DNA of 64,000 nucleotides from Candidatus Zixiibacteriota bacterium (GCA_023138975.1 JAGLON010000002.1:62001-126000); one strand, 5' to 3'. Positions 1 through 10,162 are shown, numbered from the stretch's first letter. The notes: a model not told the origin generated them from the sequence alone. Translations and numbers: made by a program.

Positions 1-113
1 ATTGGAGTTTTTGCGGCATTTTCAAGCCACAACGGAGCGGCATATATTTTTGGGCTTAAGAAAGTGATAATTAGCAGTGAGAACAATAGATTGGTAAGAA
101 CCCTAAAAATCAC
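1..113 (-). CDS. Partial exported protein (N-terminus only)
   Basis: The minus strand opens with a GTG start at 113-111, preceded by a strong ribosome site (GGGAGGA, about 5 bases upstream), and stays open to the window edge. The 37 visible residues form a classic signal peptide: a short start (MIFR), a long hydrophobic stretch (LLFSLLIITFL) and a likely cleavage after IYA-A. The mature start reads APLWLENAAKTP. This resembles the beginning of transglutaminase-like proteins with a DUF3857 domain, but so little is visible that this is only a guess. The gene is cut by the window, so its function cannot be assigned. Confidence 0.55.
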   Translation of the reverse strand, partial: MIFRVLTNLLFSLLIITFLSPKIYAAPLWLENAAKTP

Positions 114-380
114 GATATCCTCCCACGATAATACACAGTACAGCGCACATATCAGATTTTTAAATACTTCGATAACTATCAGTATTCATTTTACTATAAA
201 CCGTATGTGATGTCAATATTCGATAATAATTATTAGAGTCTTGTAGATTAAAGAAATTACAATCCCATAATGCACGACTGGCTGTGGTATAAAAGAACGT
301 GGGCATAAGTGAAAAGAGTAGTTTTTTAGTATAAGAAGTGAAAGAAATTAAATACGTCCACTGATTTTGTGGTAATAATG

Positions 381-2297
381 CTATAAATCAGTTTCCGCTT
401 GAAACTCAACGCTGCTGTCCTCCGCCGAATTATCCACCATACATTTGGACCAAATCGAGTACATCTCATTTTCACGAGTTCGTGAGTTGATGACTAAATC
501 AGCTTTACCCTTTTGTATCATATCCTCAAATACCCTGAAGAGTACTGGATCAAATGTAATTCCGCATTCATCGCGCATAATGTCTAATGCCCGTTCGGTA
601 TCAAAGGCTTTACGATAAATACGGTCTGAGGTCAGTGCGTCAAAAACGTCGGCAATACAGATAACCTTGGCGCCGAAGGGAATATTCTCGCCTTTAAGTC
701 CATGCGGATATCCGGTACCGTCGAGTTTTTCATGATGGTGCAGTATCAGCGGTTTGACATCCCACGGGAATTCCTTGGCATGGAGAAGTTCGACGCCGAA
801 TTCCGGATGCTTCATTATATGGTGGAACTCATTACGGCTTAGTTTCCCGGCTTTTTTTAGGACATCGTCTTTGATGTTTATTTTTCCAATATCGTGAAGC
901 AAAGCAGCGGCTACAATTGTCTTAAGCGAGTTTATAGGTAATTCCAGTTCCCGCGCGAGGAGCAACGAAAAAGAGGCTACTCGGTCAGAGTGACCTTTAG
1001 TATACTTATCCTTCCGATCAACATCTTTCGCCATAGAATCAAAAATCTCAAGGTATAACTCCTCAACAGAGTAAATGACTTTTTCAGCCTGCTCACGTTT
1101 GCCTTCGGCTTTAATCTGAGCGTAGATATGATAGGAAGCTTCAAGGTCGGATAAGGCGTCAAAATGTTGCTGCATTGCGCTCAGGAGATTACCTCGATCC
1201 AGAAGCACTTCGGCTTCTAAGAATCTGGTACCTACTTCACGACTGATATTCAATGATTCATCGAAGAACTGCATGGCGATTTCATAATTGCCTTCATGAA
1301 ATGCTATTTTGCCGGCGATTCGTTTAATTTCTACCAGATGACCATTAACCAGATTAGCTTCGGCAAGATACTCATCTGCCTTATGACAATGGTTTTTGGC
1401 ATTGGTCAGATCACCTTTTTTCAAATATAAATCAGCCAGATTAATATCCACGATAAGGGTGAGCGAACCGTCTTTAATACTGGTTGCGGTATCATAGGCT
1501 TCTTTAAAATACTCAAAGGCCTTATCGTTTTCACCTAACTCAATGTAGCTGATTCCCATATTATTCTTGGTATAGGCGCTTTTTCTGACTTGAGTATTAT
1601 CTTCGTAGATTGTGAGAGACTCCATGTAATATAGAAGAGCATCCTGCCAGTTGCCCTTCATATTCATAATTGCTCCCAAGTTGTTTACCAGATCGGCGTA
1701 GAGGATCTTATCGCCGATTTTTCGGGCAATAGAGATAGCCTGAGTATAATTTACTTCCGCTTCTTCAAATTCGCCAAGCTCAAGATAAATCACTCCAAGA
1801 TTCCGAAGCGCTTTACAGGTGCCTTTGTCATTATTCAGGCGGCGATTGGCTCCGATTGCTCGCTGAACATAACCGAGTGCTCTATCATAATCACCCTGCT
1901 TAGCCAAAAGCTGTCCGATTTGAGTAAAAGTTTCGGCCTTTATCGGTAACTGGTCGGAGTCGAGGCAAAATCCGAGTATTTTTTGGTATTCATCAATTGC
2001 CAAATTATATTTGCCTTGTGCCGAGAAGGCTTTGCCTTTTTCCTGAAGCATCTCAAAACGCAGGTCCATTGACCATGTCGGATGCCCCTTTGTTTCCCAA
2101 AGAGATTCCAGCGTTGAAAGGTAATTAAGTGCCCGCTCATAATCAAAATCGTTATTTGCATTTCTAGCCAGAGCAAGTAATTTCCGAATCGTTTTCGACC
2201 AATCACCATCACCGCCGACCTGGAGTTTTCCAGTTAATTTCTCCAGATCGCGAGCGATAGCTATTTCTCTGGTCATATCCTGTAATGCGTTTGCCAC
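381..2297 (-). CDS. TPR-repeat HD-GYP domain protein (putative c-di-GMP phosphodiesterase)
   Basis: The first two thirds (about residues 30-410) are tetratricopeptide-type helical repeats (for example ALGYVQRAIG, AEVNYTQAIS, AFEYFKEAYD), a protein-interaction scaffold. The last third is an HD-GYP domain with GHSDRV, the metal-binding LLHDIGK, HHHEKLDGTGYP and IADVFDALTSDR. HD-GYP enzymes normally hydrolyse cyclic di-GMP. There is no signal peptide or membrane segment, so the protein is probably cytoplasmic. The start is GTG and shares its G with the TAG stop of the upstream TPR gene (TAGTG), which implies translational coupling. The sigma-54 activator and lipoprotein lie upstream on the same strand. 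Domain calls are firm; the actual nucleotide substrate is inferred from the family. Confidence 0.85.
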   Translation of the reverse strand: MANALQDMTREIAIARDLEKLTGKLQVGGDGDWSKTIRKLLALARNANNDFDYERALNYLSTLESLWETKGHPTWSMDLRFEMLQEKGKAFSAQGKYNLAIDEYQKILGFCLDSDQLPIKAETFTQIGQLLAKQGDYDRALGYVQRAIGANRRLNNDKGTCKALRNLGVIYLELGEFEEAEVNYTQAISIARKIGDKILYADLVNNLGAIMNMKGNWQDALLYYMESLTIYEDNTQVRKSAYTKNNMGISYIELGENDKAFEYFKEAYDTATSIKDGSLTLIVDINLADLYLKKGDLTNAKNHCHKADEYLAEANLVNGHLVEIKRIAGKIAFHEGNYEIAMQFFDESLNISREVGTRFLEAEVLLDRGNLLSAMQQHFDALSDLEASYHIYAQIKAEGKREQAEKVIYSVEELYLEIFDSMAKDVDRKDKYTKGHSDRVASFSLLLARELELPINSLKTIVAAALLHDIGKINIKDDVLKKAGKLSRNEFHHIMKHPEFGVELLHAKEFPWDVKPLILHHHEKLDGTGYPHGLKGENIPFGAKVICIADVFDALTSDRIYRKAFDTERALDIMRDECGITFDPVLFRVFEDMIQKGKADLVINSRTRENEMYSIWSKCMVDNSAEDSSVEFQAETDL

Positions 2298-3376
2298 TAT
2301 TTAGGACTTCCTTGTTTAAGCTGCTCGAGAATCCTTATGGCTTCGTGAAGACCTTGATCGGCGCCTACCTGTCGGTATTGCTGAACAGATGCATCGATCT
2401 TGGCAATCGCTTTCGAAAGATTCCCCAAGTCTTTCTCCAACTGACCTTGTTCAAACAGTACATCGGCTTCAAGCGCTGAAAGCCCATTGTCAACAGCCAT
2501 TTGGTATGTCTTCCTTAGTAGTGTATCGGCAGATTCCAGGTCTCCCGACATACGTAATATCTTACAATCGATAAGATTAAGCTCGGCTTCCAAGGCTTTG
2601 GATGATAAACCGGGGAGAATTTTCCTGGCGGTATCAATGACTGATTTAGCCAGTTTATACTCTTTTCTCGCCAGGTAACACTTGGAGATATTCTGGTAGC
2701 AAATCTCAACGAGGTTCAAATCCTTTTCCTCCAAGGCAAAAGTTAACGCCCGGTTAAGACTTTCGATTGCCTGAAAATGTTCTCCCAGTTCAGTTTGCGT
2801 GAGACCTATATTCAGGAGAACATAGCCCTGCCGAACTTTATTGCCCGCACTTTCAAAGTCGGCTAGGCAGAGTTTGAACATCTTAATAGACTCGCTAAGT
2901 TCACCGGTTGCAGATTTTATTGCTCCCATAGTGTTAAGAATAGAGGCTCGGAGCTGATAATCATTGATCTCGGTAGCCAATTCCAACGCCTGTTTGCAAA
3001 GATTTTCTGATTGAGTGTAGTTGCCCTGTTGAAAAAGCATATTGGCGCGATTTCGAGCGCATTGCGCCGCGCCATTATAGTTATCTAACTCATTAAACTG
3101 GCGCTGAGCCTCAATATAGTAAATCTCAGCCTTGTCCCAATCCGACTGCATCATCATTGAACGACCGGATTCTTTAAGGATTTGAGCATACAGCTCTTTA
3201 TCCCGGGTAGCTTCAGGCGATTCGATGGCTGATTTCAATAGCTCGACAGCAACTATAGGATTACCCTGTTTGAGCCAATCCCGAGCAAGTGTCAGCAATG
3301 CAAATCCATCATTAATCTCTGACGATACCTGATTACGTTCTAAATTTATGATTAATTCTTTCATCATCAATTCCAT
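2297..3376 (-). CDS. TPR-repeat protein
   Basis: This 359-residue protein is almost entirely tetratricopeptide repeats (for example AEIYYIEAQRQFNELDNYNG, LCKQALELATEI, IESLNRALTFA, AIAKIDASVQQYRQVG). No catalytic domain, signal peptide or membrane span is visible. It ends where the TPR/HD-GYP gene begins, with a one-base overlap, and its repeats resemble those of that neighbour. The two may be products of a duplication in which only one kept the HD-GYP output domain. A role as partner or adaptor in the same pathway is inference. Confidence 0.8.
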   Translation of the reverse strand: MELMMKELIINLERNQVSSEINDGFALLTLARDWLKQGNPIVAVELLKSAIESPEATRDKELYAQILKESGRSMMMQSDWDKAEIYYIEAQRQFNELDNYNGAAQCARNRANMLFQQGNYTQSENLCKQALELATEINDYQLRASILNTMGAIKSATGELSESIKMFKLCLADFESAGNKVRQGYVLLNIGLTQTELGEHFQAIESLNRALTFALEEKDLNLVEICYQNISKCYLARKEYKLAKSVIDTARKILPGLSSKALEAELNLIDCKILRMSGDLESADTLLRKTYQMAVDNGLSALEADVLFEQGQLEKDLGNLSKAIAKIDASVQQYRQVGADQGLHEAIRILEQLKQGSPK

Positions 3377-3401
3377 CAGTTATGGGTTTATTCGCCCTAA
3401 T

Positions 3402-3950
3402 TTACTGTTCGTCTGAGATAAGGCCATAAGCCGAAAAATGATAAAGTTCGGCAATAACTACTTGATTGTTATAGTCAATTTGACAATTGATATCTTCATA
3501 TGTTCCGGTAGCTTCATTTAAATAAGCGATCCGTATAGTTGATACATCTATACCTGATAAATCGGCATCACGATACGACATCGTTACCGTCACCGGTACA
3601 TTGAACACTAAACCAGAGGTTCCAAACTCGTTGTAAAACACATTGACATCTGGAATTGAAATAGAAAAAAGGGTGTCATTGTCAACGGCACCAGCCGGGA
3701 TGTCCAAAATGACATCATAAAGCTCCAGACGGCCGCCTTCGGAGGCAGATATGATCTGTTCACTATAGAGATTTAAGATTTTGAAGGCTGTTCCATCCGC
3801 GGGTACTCTTGATAAGAGGCGGATTCCGGAATTAGTATCAGTGTTGCCAACCGGAGATTTGGAACATCCCGAAAAAAGTATTATCGATAAAAGTAATAAA
3901 AAGATAGCCCCGAGCCGCAAAGTGAAATTTGAAAAGTTGTAAGCTTTCAT
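3402..3950 (-). CDS. Putative lipoprotein with ZU5-like domain
   Basis: I place the start at ATG 3950, not at the longer in-frame start at 4112, because AAGGAG lies 8 bases upstream and the protein then begins with a lipoprotein signal: MKAYNF, a hydrophobic run (LGAIFLLLLSIILF) and the lipobox FSGC. The mature part (about 155 residues) contains a ZU5-like fold: GGRLELYDVILDIPAGAVDN, followed by beta strands and a closing HFSAYGLI. ZU5-like domains occur in extracellular or periplasmic bacterial proteins and are thought to bind other proteins. It lies 25 bases upstream of the TPR gene and downstream of the sigma-54 activator. A surface or periplasmic role is inferred. Confidence 0.75.
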   Translation of the reverse strand: MKAYNFSNFTLRLGAIFLLLLSIILFSGCSKSPVGNTDTNSGIRLLSRVPADGTAFKILNLYSEQIISASEGGRLELYDVILDIPAGAVDNDTLFSISIPDVNVFYNEFGTSGLVFNVPVTVTMSYRDADLSGIDVSTIRIAYLNEATGTYEDINCQIDYNNQVVIAELYHFSAYGLISDEQ

Positions 3951-4213
3951 CACAGCACTCCTTAAATTTATTGTGTGCTCTTTTGCCCAATATTTCTTTG
4001 ATGTATATTTAGCAAAGCCTGTGCCGGAACGATAACCTTTAACTATCTTCATGATATGCAACGAGTTGGCGAGACGGGTTGTTGATTTGTGAGATTCGAT
4101 AATTTGAGGCACTTTGGAATGATATGTTCCAGCATTCGAAATATTCTATGTCTTACAGATTAAGTTTCAACGGGTTAGGTAGTGAATGCGTAGAGTGGAA
4201 TAATTCGTTCCAA

Positions 4214-5581
4214 TTATCCAGCTTCTTGTCGATTTTGTTCCAGTTTATGATTATCGATTATTCGCCGCAAACGGGGGCGAGAGATTTTCAGATATTTGGC
4301 GGTTTGAGATTTATTCCACTTACACATATTAAGCACTTCTAATATGATTCCAGCTTCAATCTCTTCGAGGGATTTACCTTGAGGAGGCAAATCAATAGCG
4401 ATTTTTCGTCTGTCAGCGGCACTGACTCGGGAATGTTTCAGGGCTGATTTAATATCAGCCAGCTTAATTGACTTACTTTTACTGAGTAAAACCGATTTTT
4501 CGATTACGTTTGATAATTCGCGCACATTTCCTGGCCAACGATAATGTTGCATAGCGGTAACCGCTTCGGATGATATCTTAAAATTCGACTTACCATAAAT
4601 GGAGGAGTAGAAACTCAGAAAATGACCAACCATCCCGGGAATATCCTCCGGGCGTTCTCTTAGAGGCGGAATATCTATAGTCAACAGATTCAGGCGGAAA
4701 AACAAATCCTCACGAAAACTCCCTGCCTCGATTGCCTCGCGTAGATCTATATTAGTGGCCGCAACAACTCTGACATTGATATCCTTTTCAGTGACATCGC
4801 CAACTCTGCGAAGCTTTTTATCTTCAAGGATTTTCAGCAGTTTTGCCTGAGCTGTAGCTGACAGGTTTCCGACTTCATCCAAAAATAACGTGCCGTTTTG
4901 AGCGAATTCAAATAATCCCATCTTTTCTGATTTGGCATCAGTGAAGGCTCCTTTGGAATGCCCGAATAATTCAGATTCAAACAGCTCATCCGGTATCGCT
5001 GAACAGTTGACCTCAACCATGTTAGAACTTGCCCGACTCCCGGTATTATGCAGTATTTTCGCCACAAAGCTTTTACCCGTACCAGTTTCGCCCAAAATCA
5101 GAGCACTGGGGAAATCGACGTCGGATAGTAGATTGATCATCTTGCGGATTTCATTGATATGTTTGGATTGGCCAACCAGTGCATCAATACAGAATTCTGA
5201 TTTTTCAGATGTTTGCTTGGCTGAGTCTTCCTGTAAAGATTTTAGAAAAGTATGCAGTTTTTCAAGACATTGATTGGAGCTTAAAATCTCAGAGACGCCG
5301 AGCTTTGAAACCCGAATAGCCTGTTCGGTCGATTGGTTTTCCGATTTCCCGACAATTTTCACCTCTTTACTGCCTGTTGCCAGAGAAAGCAAGAAATCCG
5401 GAGATGAAAATTCGGGTTTATCCAGATCTACAAAAACAAGAGATGAGTCATAGGCTTCCCGTGGAAGTACTGCCGCATCTGTCCATTGAAGACAATTAAA
5501 GCTATCGACATGAGCATCGCGCAATTTGTGTCTGCCTTGGGTATTTATAATATCGCCGTAAATTATTGACTTATCAGGCAT
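4214..5581 (-). CDS. Sigma-54-dependent transcriptional activator (NtrC family)
   Basis: A 455-residue enhancer-binding protein. Residues 1-120 look like a degenerate receiver (LVFVDLDKPEF, ending LEKLHTFLKSL). Residues 135-370 are the AAA+ domain, with Walker A GETGTGKS, Walker B LFLDEVGN and arginine-rich RVVAATN and FREDLFFRLN motifs. The sigma-54 contact loop reads GAFTDA instead of the textbook GAFTGA, a variant also found in natural family members. The C-terminus (LEEIEAGIILEVLNMCKWNKSQTAKYL split across the Fis helices, then ISRPRLRRII) is a Fis-type helix-turn-helix. It should drive RNA polymerase with sigma-54. No cognate kinase is adjacent. The lipoprotein and TPR genes downstream on the same strand may be in its operon. 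Confidence 0.9.
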   Translation of the reverse strand: MPDKSIIYGDIINTQGRHKLRDAHVDSFNCLQWTDAAVLPREAYDSSLVFVDLDKPEFSSPDFLLSLATGSKEVKIVGKSENQSTEQAIRVSKLGVSEILSSNQCLEKLHTFLKSLQEDSAKQTSEKSEFCIDALVGQSKHINEIRKMINLLSDVDFPSALILGETGTGKSFVAKILHNTGSRASSNMVEVNCSAIPDELFESELFGHSKGAFTDAKSEKMGLFEFAQNGTLFLDEVGNLSATAQAKLLKILEDKKLRRVGDVTEKDINVRVVAATNIDLREAIEAGSFREDLFFRLNLLTIDIPPLRERPEDIPGMVGHFLSFYSSIYGKSNFKISSEAVTAMQHYRWPGNVRELSNVIEKSVLLSKSKSIKLADIKSALKHSRVSAADRRKIAIDLPPQGKSLEEIEAGIILEVLNMCKWNKSQTAKYLKISRPRLRRIIDNHKLEQNRQEAG

Positions 5582-5739
5582 TTTCTATCCTTTGCTAATT
5601 ATATCGGACTATCTCCAAAATGATTAATGAGATTGTGTTCCATACTGTGAATATTGAGTAGCGAAAACGGTAGTATCGGGTTATATTTTCGCTGGTAATT
5701 ACGTACTGTTTATGAAAATTATATTCAGGAGATTTAAGG

Positions 5740-6279
5740 ATGTTGAAAATTGAAAATACTGTTCTTGTAGTTGTCGATATTCAGGGTAAACTGGCGACTC
5801 TTATGCACGAAAAAGAAAAGTTCTTTGAAAATGCCGCCAAAATGATAAAAGGCTGTCTAGCCCTAAATATACCTGTCTTATGGAATGAGCAATTACCGGA
5901 TAAACTGGGCGAAACTGTGGAAGATATTAAAACGGTTCTCACGGGCAAAAATCCGCTGATAAAAAAGACTTTTAGCTGTTGTGGGAATGAATTGTTTGTA
6001 TCAGAACTTAAGAAATTGGGCCGTAAGCAAGTTTTAGTAATTGGCATGGAAACTCATATTTGTGTCTATCAGTCGGTAATGGACTTACTCGCTGATGGGC
6101 ATGATGTCCATGTCGTAGGTGATGCAGTATCGTCCCGGTCTCTTGAGAATAAAATGATAGGAACTCGAGCGATGAGAGAAGCTGGCGCCAGAGTTACAAA
6201 TGTTGAGATGGCGCTGTTTGAGATGCTCAGAGTCGCCGAAGGAGATGCTTTCAAACAGATTATTAGAATTGTAAAATAA
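5740..6279 (+). CDS. Isochorismatase-like cysteine hydrolase
   Basis: A 179-residue single-domain alpha/beta hydrolase of the isochorismatase-like family (YcaC type). The expected catalytic triad is visible: Asp13 in VVVDIQGKL, Lys75 or Lys76 in PLIKKTFS, and Cys108 in METHICVYQSV. Such enzymes cleave amides or related bonds in small molecules (nicotinamide, ureidocarbamate and so on), but the substrate cannot be read from sequence. AGGAG 8 bases upstream supports the ATG start. It is divergent from the sigma-54 activator and is followed by a rho-independent terminator, so it is probably a single-gene unit. Confidence 0.9.
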   Translation: MLKIENTVLVVVDIQGKLATLMHEKEKFFENAAKMIKGCLALNIPVLWNEQLPDKLGETVEDIKTVLTGKNPLIKKTFSCCGNELFVSELKKLGRKQVLVIGMETHICVYQSVMDLLADGHDVHVVGDAVSSRSLENKMIGTRAMREAGARVTNVEMALFEMLRVAEGDAFKQIIRIVK

Positions 6280-6298
6280 TGTTGCCTTATAGAGCCAA

Positions 6299-6330
6299 TA
6301 AACGGCCGTCAAAACGGCCGTTTATTTTGT
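6299..6330 (+). terminator. Rho-independent terminator after the isochorismatase-like gene
   Basis: TAAACGGCCG (6299-6308) pairs with CGGCCGTTTA (6315-6324) across a 6-base loop, a perfect 10-bp stem followed by a T-rich tail. It lies 19 bases after the stop codon. Confidence 0.85.
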
Positions 6331-6454
6331 GACTATTTCAATAATTTGGGAACTGTACTGTCTGCTCACGGTTTTTCCTTTTATGCCGATATAACAGGCT
6401 AACTTGATTGAATCCGGGTACTGATTAATAATCGTACAATCCTTAAAATAAAGA

Positions 6455-6482
6455 TTGACCTTTGTTATAAATCTGTTATCTT
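6455..6482 (+). promoter_or_regulatory. Predicted sigma-70 promoter of the EF-G gene
   Basis: TTGACC (6455-6460) and TATCTT (6477-6482) are separated by 16 bases. The predicted transcript start is near 6490, giving a leader of about 35 bases that contains the AAGGA ribosome site of the GTG start. Confidence 0.55.
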
Positions 6483-6523
6483 CGGCGCTTTACATTTAAC
6501 GGGAAAGAAACAAGGATAGACAA

Positions 6524-8602
6524 GTGGAAAAGACTACGATTCAGAAGATTAGGAATATTGGGATTGTCGCGCATATTGATGCTGGAAAGACGACGACAAC
6601 AGAGCGGATTCTATTTTTCACCGGGATGATTTATAAGCTTGGTGAAGTGCACGATGGACAAGCGGTAATGGATTTCATGAAGCAGGAACAGGAGAGGGGC
6701 ATCACGATTTCTTCCGCCGCAATTACTACCATCTGGAATGAGCATCAGGTCAATATTATTGATACGCCGGGGCATATCGATTTTACTCTTGAGGTTGAGC
6801 GATCGCTTCGGGTCTTAGATGGTATCGTCATGGTTTTTTGTGCCGTCGGCGGGGTTGAACCTCAGAGTGAAACAGTCTGGCATCAGGCAGATAGATATAA
6901 GGTTCCAAGAATCGCGTTTGTAAATAAGATGGATAGAATTGGAGCTGACCTTTTCAACACTATCGACATGATGAATGAAATGCTCGGGGCCAACGCCTTG
7001 CCGTTCCAAATGCCGATCGGACAGGCGGAGGATTTTGAAGGCATTATCGATTTAGTTTCAATGAAGGCCACCTATTACGACGGCCTTAAGAGAGTTCAAA
7101 AAGAAATCCCTGATAAGTTAAAAGATAAAGCCGACGAACTACGCGACAGCCTTGTCGCCAGACTCGCTGAATTCGACGATAATCTCATGGAGAAATATCT
7201 TAATGAGGAGGATATCGCGACTGAGGATATTATACAGGCGGCCCGTACCGCTGTCCTTGGAATTTGCATTACACCGGTATTCTGTGGCTCTGCCTTTAAA
7301 AACAAGGGCATTCAACTATTGCTTGATGCCGTTGTCGATTATCTTCCGTCACCGATTGATCGAGGATTGATTCGAGGTGTTGACGTTGATGATAGCGAAA
7401 AGACAATATCACGCCGCCCATCGGCGAATCGCCCATTTTCCGCATTGTCGTTTAAAATCATAAATGACCCATATGTCGGGCAGCAGACATTTGTCCGGGT
7501 TTATTCCGGTGAGGTGAAAGCGGGCAGTTATGTTTATAACTCGACTAAAGGAAAACGTGAGCGGGTTGGACGGCTGATGAGGATTCATGCCGGTAATCGG
7601 CAGGAACAGGAATCACTAAGGGCTGGAGATATCGGAGCCATTATCGGTATGAAATCTACTACTACCGGAGATACTCTCTGTGACGAAGAAAAGCCGATTC
7701 TCCTGGAGAGTATTCATTATCCGGAAACAGTCCTTGATTTACGAATCGAGCCTTCAGACAAAAAACACCGCGATAAGCTCGGCATCGCCTTGAGCAAGAT
7801 TTCACTGGAAGACCCGTCATTTACGGCCAAGTTTGATGAGGAAACTGAGGAAACGATTATCTCAGGGATGGGTGAACTTCATCTTGAAGTTATTGTGGAT
7901 CGGTTACTGAGTGAGCATAAAGTCAATGTAAACGTCGGAAAACCGGCGGTTGCGTTCCGTGAGACTATTGTCGGTGAGTATCGTCATAGTTATAAATACA
8001 AAAAGCAATCAGGTGGCAGGGGACAGTTCGCGCACATTGATTTCCGGATTGAGCCTAACCCGGGTGAGGGGTTGGAGTTTGTCAATCGTATAACCGGCGG
8101 GCATATTCCTAAAGAGTATATTCCGGGTATTTCGAAAGGATTTATGGCTACTGCCGAGCGTGGTCTTTTGGCCGGATATCCGATGGTTGACGTTAAATTT
8201 GTTCTCATCGATGGTTCGCATCATGAAGTCGATTCCAGTGAAATGGCTTTTAGAATATGCACATCTCAAGCTCTCAGGGAGATTATTCATAAGGCCTCAC
8301 CCCAGCTTTTAGAACCGGTAATGAAACTAGAAATCAATACTCCCGATGAATATATGGGGGATGTCATTAGCGATATCAATCGCCGACGAGGCCGTATCGA
8401 AAGTATGCGCCGGTTCCGAAAGGGATCTCAAAAACTAAACGGTAGCGTTCCATTAATGGAAATGTTTGGATACGCCTCGGCTCTTAGAACCGTGTCCAGC
8501 GGTCGGGCCAGCTTTTCTATGGAATTTTTAAATTATCTGCCTCTTCCTAAGAATATTGAAGAGGAAATTGTTGAAGAACGCCGTAAGAAGGACAAAAAAT
8601 AA
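6524..8602 (+). CDS. fusA: Elongation factor G (stand-alone paralogue)
   Basis: A full-length 692-residue EF-G GTPase. The G motifs are [16 protein letters not shown] (P-loop), QEQERGITI (switch II region), [12 protein letters not shown] and CGSAFKNKG. Domains II-V follow, including the domain IV segment [10 protein letters not shown] and domain [12 protein letters not shown] drives tRNA/mRNA translocation and, with RRF, ribosome recycling. Translation starts at GTG 6524 with AAGGA 7 bases upstream. No rpsL, rpsG or tuf gene is adjacent, so this copy lies outside the usual str operon. It may be a second EF-G specialised for recycling or for special conditions, as in spirochaetes and planctomycetes. 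That specialisation is inference; the family call is certain. Confidence 0.93.
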   Translation: MEKTTIQKIRNIGIVAHIDAGKTTTTERILFFTGMIYKLGEVHDGQAVMDFMKQEQERGITISSAAITTIWNEHQVNIIDTPGHIDFTLEVERSLRVLDGIVMVFCAVGGVEPQSETVWHQADRYKVPRIAFVNKMDRIGADLFNTIDMMNEMLGANALPFQMPIGQAEDFEGIIDLVSMKATYYDGLKRVQKEIPDKLKDKADELRDSLVARLAEFDDNLMEKYLNEEDIATEDIIQAARTAVLGICITPVFCGSAFKNKGIQLLLDAVVDYLPSPIDRGLIRGVDVDDSEKTISRRPSANRPFSALSFKIINDPYVGQQTFVRVYSGEVKAGSYVYNSTKGKRERVGRLMRIHAGNRQEQESLRAGDIGAIIGMKSTTTGDTLCDEEKPILLESIHYPETVLDLRIEPSDKKHRDKLGIALSKISLEDPSFTAKFDEETEETIISGMGELHLEVIVDRLLSEHKVNVNVGKPAVAFRETIVGEYRHSYKYKKQSGGRGQFAHIDFRIEPNPGEGLEFVNRITGGHIPKEYIPGISKGFMATAERGLLAGYPMVDVKFVLIDGSHHEVDSSEMAFRICTSQALREIIHKASPQLLEPVMKLEINTPDEYMGDVISDINRRRGRIESMRRFRKGSQKLNGSVPLMEMFGYASALRTVSSGRASFSMEFLNYLPLPKNIEEEIVEERRKKDKK

Positions 8603-8713
8603 AAAAGCAGCTCTGAAACAAGAAACAGATAGACTAATGATGAAGAATGTATTATTAATGTGCGCTGTAAATTTCGGTAAGCATAAGTGCCAGAAAAGGA
8701 GATATCATTAGTC

Positions 8714-10102
8714 ATGATTGTGGTCTCAGCTGTTGAAGATGTAATTAATTCCAGCATCCTAAAACCGGGAAGTATAATATATACGGCGGGTAATGCTTCG
8801 ACTCCGCAGGTGTTACTGGAACAGCTGGCTTCGGATTTATCCATAAAAGATCTGAGTATGTATTCGGTGCTTCTTTTAGGCCGTAAAATCAAAGGTCTGT
8901 TTTCCGAACAGCGATGCCAGGATTTAACCCATCGGGTAATTTTTAACAGTCAAGCGACCAAAGAAGCAGTTAATAATGGCTGGGCAAAATACCATCCCAT
9001 ACATCTTTCCGAAATCCCTCGGAATATACGACACGGCATACGTCCCGATGTTGTTTTTATCACCGTTGCCGGGCCGGATAAGGGCGGTAATTATAGTCTG
9101 GGGACGACTGTTGAAGGCGTTTATGAAGCAGTAAAAGTCGCTAAGAAAAAAGGCGGAATTGTTATTGCCGAGCGCAATAAAAACATGCCGTTCATCTTGG
9201 GATCAAGTATCCCCGAAAGTAAAATTGATTATCTGATAGATACTGATTATGCATTGCCTTCAAGTCCGGTACGTGAGCCGGATGAACGGGCTCTGAAAAT
9301 TGGTCAAATTATTGCGGCTCTATATATACAGGATGGTACCGGAGACAAACCCGGATCTACTTTGCAATACGGAATCGGCGAGGTTCCCGAAGCGGTTACT
9401 TCTGCGATAATTAATAAAGGCGTTGGTGATCTTGGTATTCATACCGAACTTTTGGCCGATGCCATGATTCGATTGATAAAACAGGGCATCGTTACAAATC
9501 GTTGGAAGAAAAATGTTAACTTCGCGGTATCATCAATATTTCTCGCTGAGAATAAAGATGAGTATGATTGGCTGAATTATAACAGCAGCATCCAAAGCCG
9601 ACCGTGCAACTATACCAACAACATTTTTAAGATTGCTGAACAACCATGTATGGTGACGATAAACAGCGCCATTGGCGTCGACCTGCACGGTAATATTTGG
9701 GCTGACTCGCTCGATGCGAGAAAAATATACAGCGGTGTGGGAGGGCAAGCCGATTTTATCAGGGGAGCTCAATACTCAGAGGGTGGTGTCGCTATTATTG
9801 CGATGAAATCAACGACGCAGGATGGTATTCCAAAAATTGTGGATCGCTGCCCGGCTGGCATTACGACCACTGCGATACCGGCTGATCAGGTGATACTTGT
9901 TACCGAGTATGGTACCTTTGATCCCAGAAATCTCAGTTTAGGAGAGAGAGCCGTTGGCATTGCTCATTTAGCCTGTCCGGAACATCGTGATGGTTTACTA
10001 AAAATTATTCACGAAAACCCGGCCTTTCATAAACCTGATTTGGCTCTACACGGAGGAATACCGGGGTTTACTTCGTATGAAAAAGCTAAGACATATTTTT
10101 AA
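8714..10102 (+). CDS. Acetyl-CoA hydrolase/transferase family protein (4-hydroxybutyrate CoA-transferase-like)
   Basis: About 462 residues from ATG 8714, which has AAGGAG about 12 bases upstream; a GTG at 8687 is also in frame but lacks a good ribosome site. The order of motifs is that of the Cat1/AbfT CoA-transferase family: an N-terminal half with GPDKGGNYSLG, then LQYGIGEVPEAV, the presumed catalytic Glu in LGIHTELLADAM, and the glycine loop SGVGGQADFIRGA. Family members move CoA between short-chain acids (acetate, butyrate, 4-hydroxybutyrate) through a glutamyl-CoA intermediate. The acid used here cannot be read off. A candidate terminator follows. No fermentation or butyrate operon genes are adjacent. 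Confidence 0.85.
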   Translation: MIVVSAVEDVINSSILKPGSIIYTAGNASTPQVLLEQLASDLSIKDLSMYSVLLLGRKIKGLFSEQRCQDLTHRVIFNSQATKEAVNNGWAKYHPIHLSEIPRNIRHGIRPDVVFITVAGPDKGGNYSLGTTVEGVYEAVKVAKKKGGIVIAERNKNMPFILGSSIPESKIDYLIDTDYALPSSPVREPDERALKIGQIIAALYIQDGTGDKPGSTLQYGIGEVPEAVTSAIINKGVGDLGIHTELLADAMIRLIKQGIVTNRWKKNVNFAVSSIFLAENKDEYDWLNYNSSIQSRPCNYTNNIFKIAEQPCMVTINSAIGVDLHGNIWADSLDARKIYSGVGGQADFIRGAQYSEGGVAIIAMKSTTQDGIPKIVDRCPAGITTTAIPADQVILVTEYGTFDPRNLSLGERAVGIAHLACPEHRDGLLKIIHENPAFHKPDLALHGGIPGFTSYEKAKTYF

Positions 10103-10127
10103 ACCTTAGTATCACTTCATTGTAAAT

Positions 10128-10162
10128 GCCCGCCTGGACTCCCAGTTGGGCTTTATCTTTTA
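10128..10162 (+). terminator. Probable rho-independent terminator after the CoA-transferase gene
   Basis: GCCC and CTGG arms (from 10128) pair with CCAG and GGGC (to 10151) with a small internal mismatch, followed by a T-rich tract (TTTATCTTTT). Confidence 0.55.

Noticed and set aside
1..207. Plus-strand open frame from the window edge to 207
   Set aside because: Its residues look random and it overlaps the minus-strand gene start with a good ribosome site and signal peptide, which is the better explanation.
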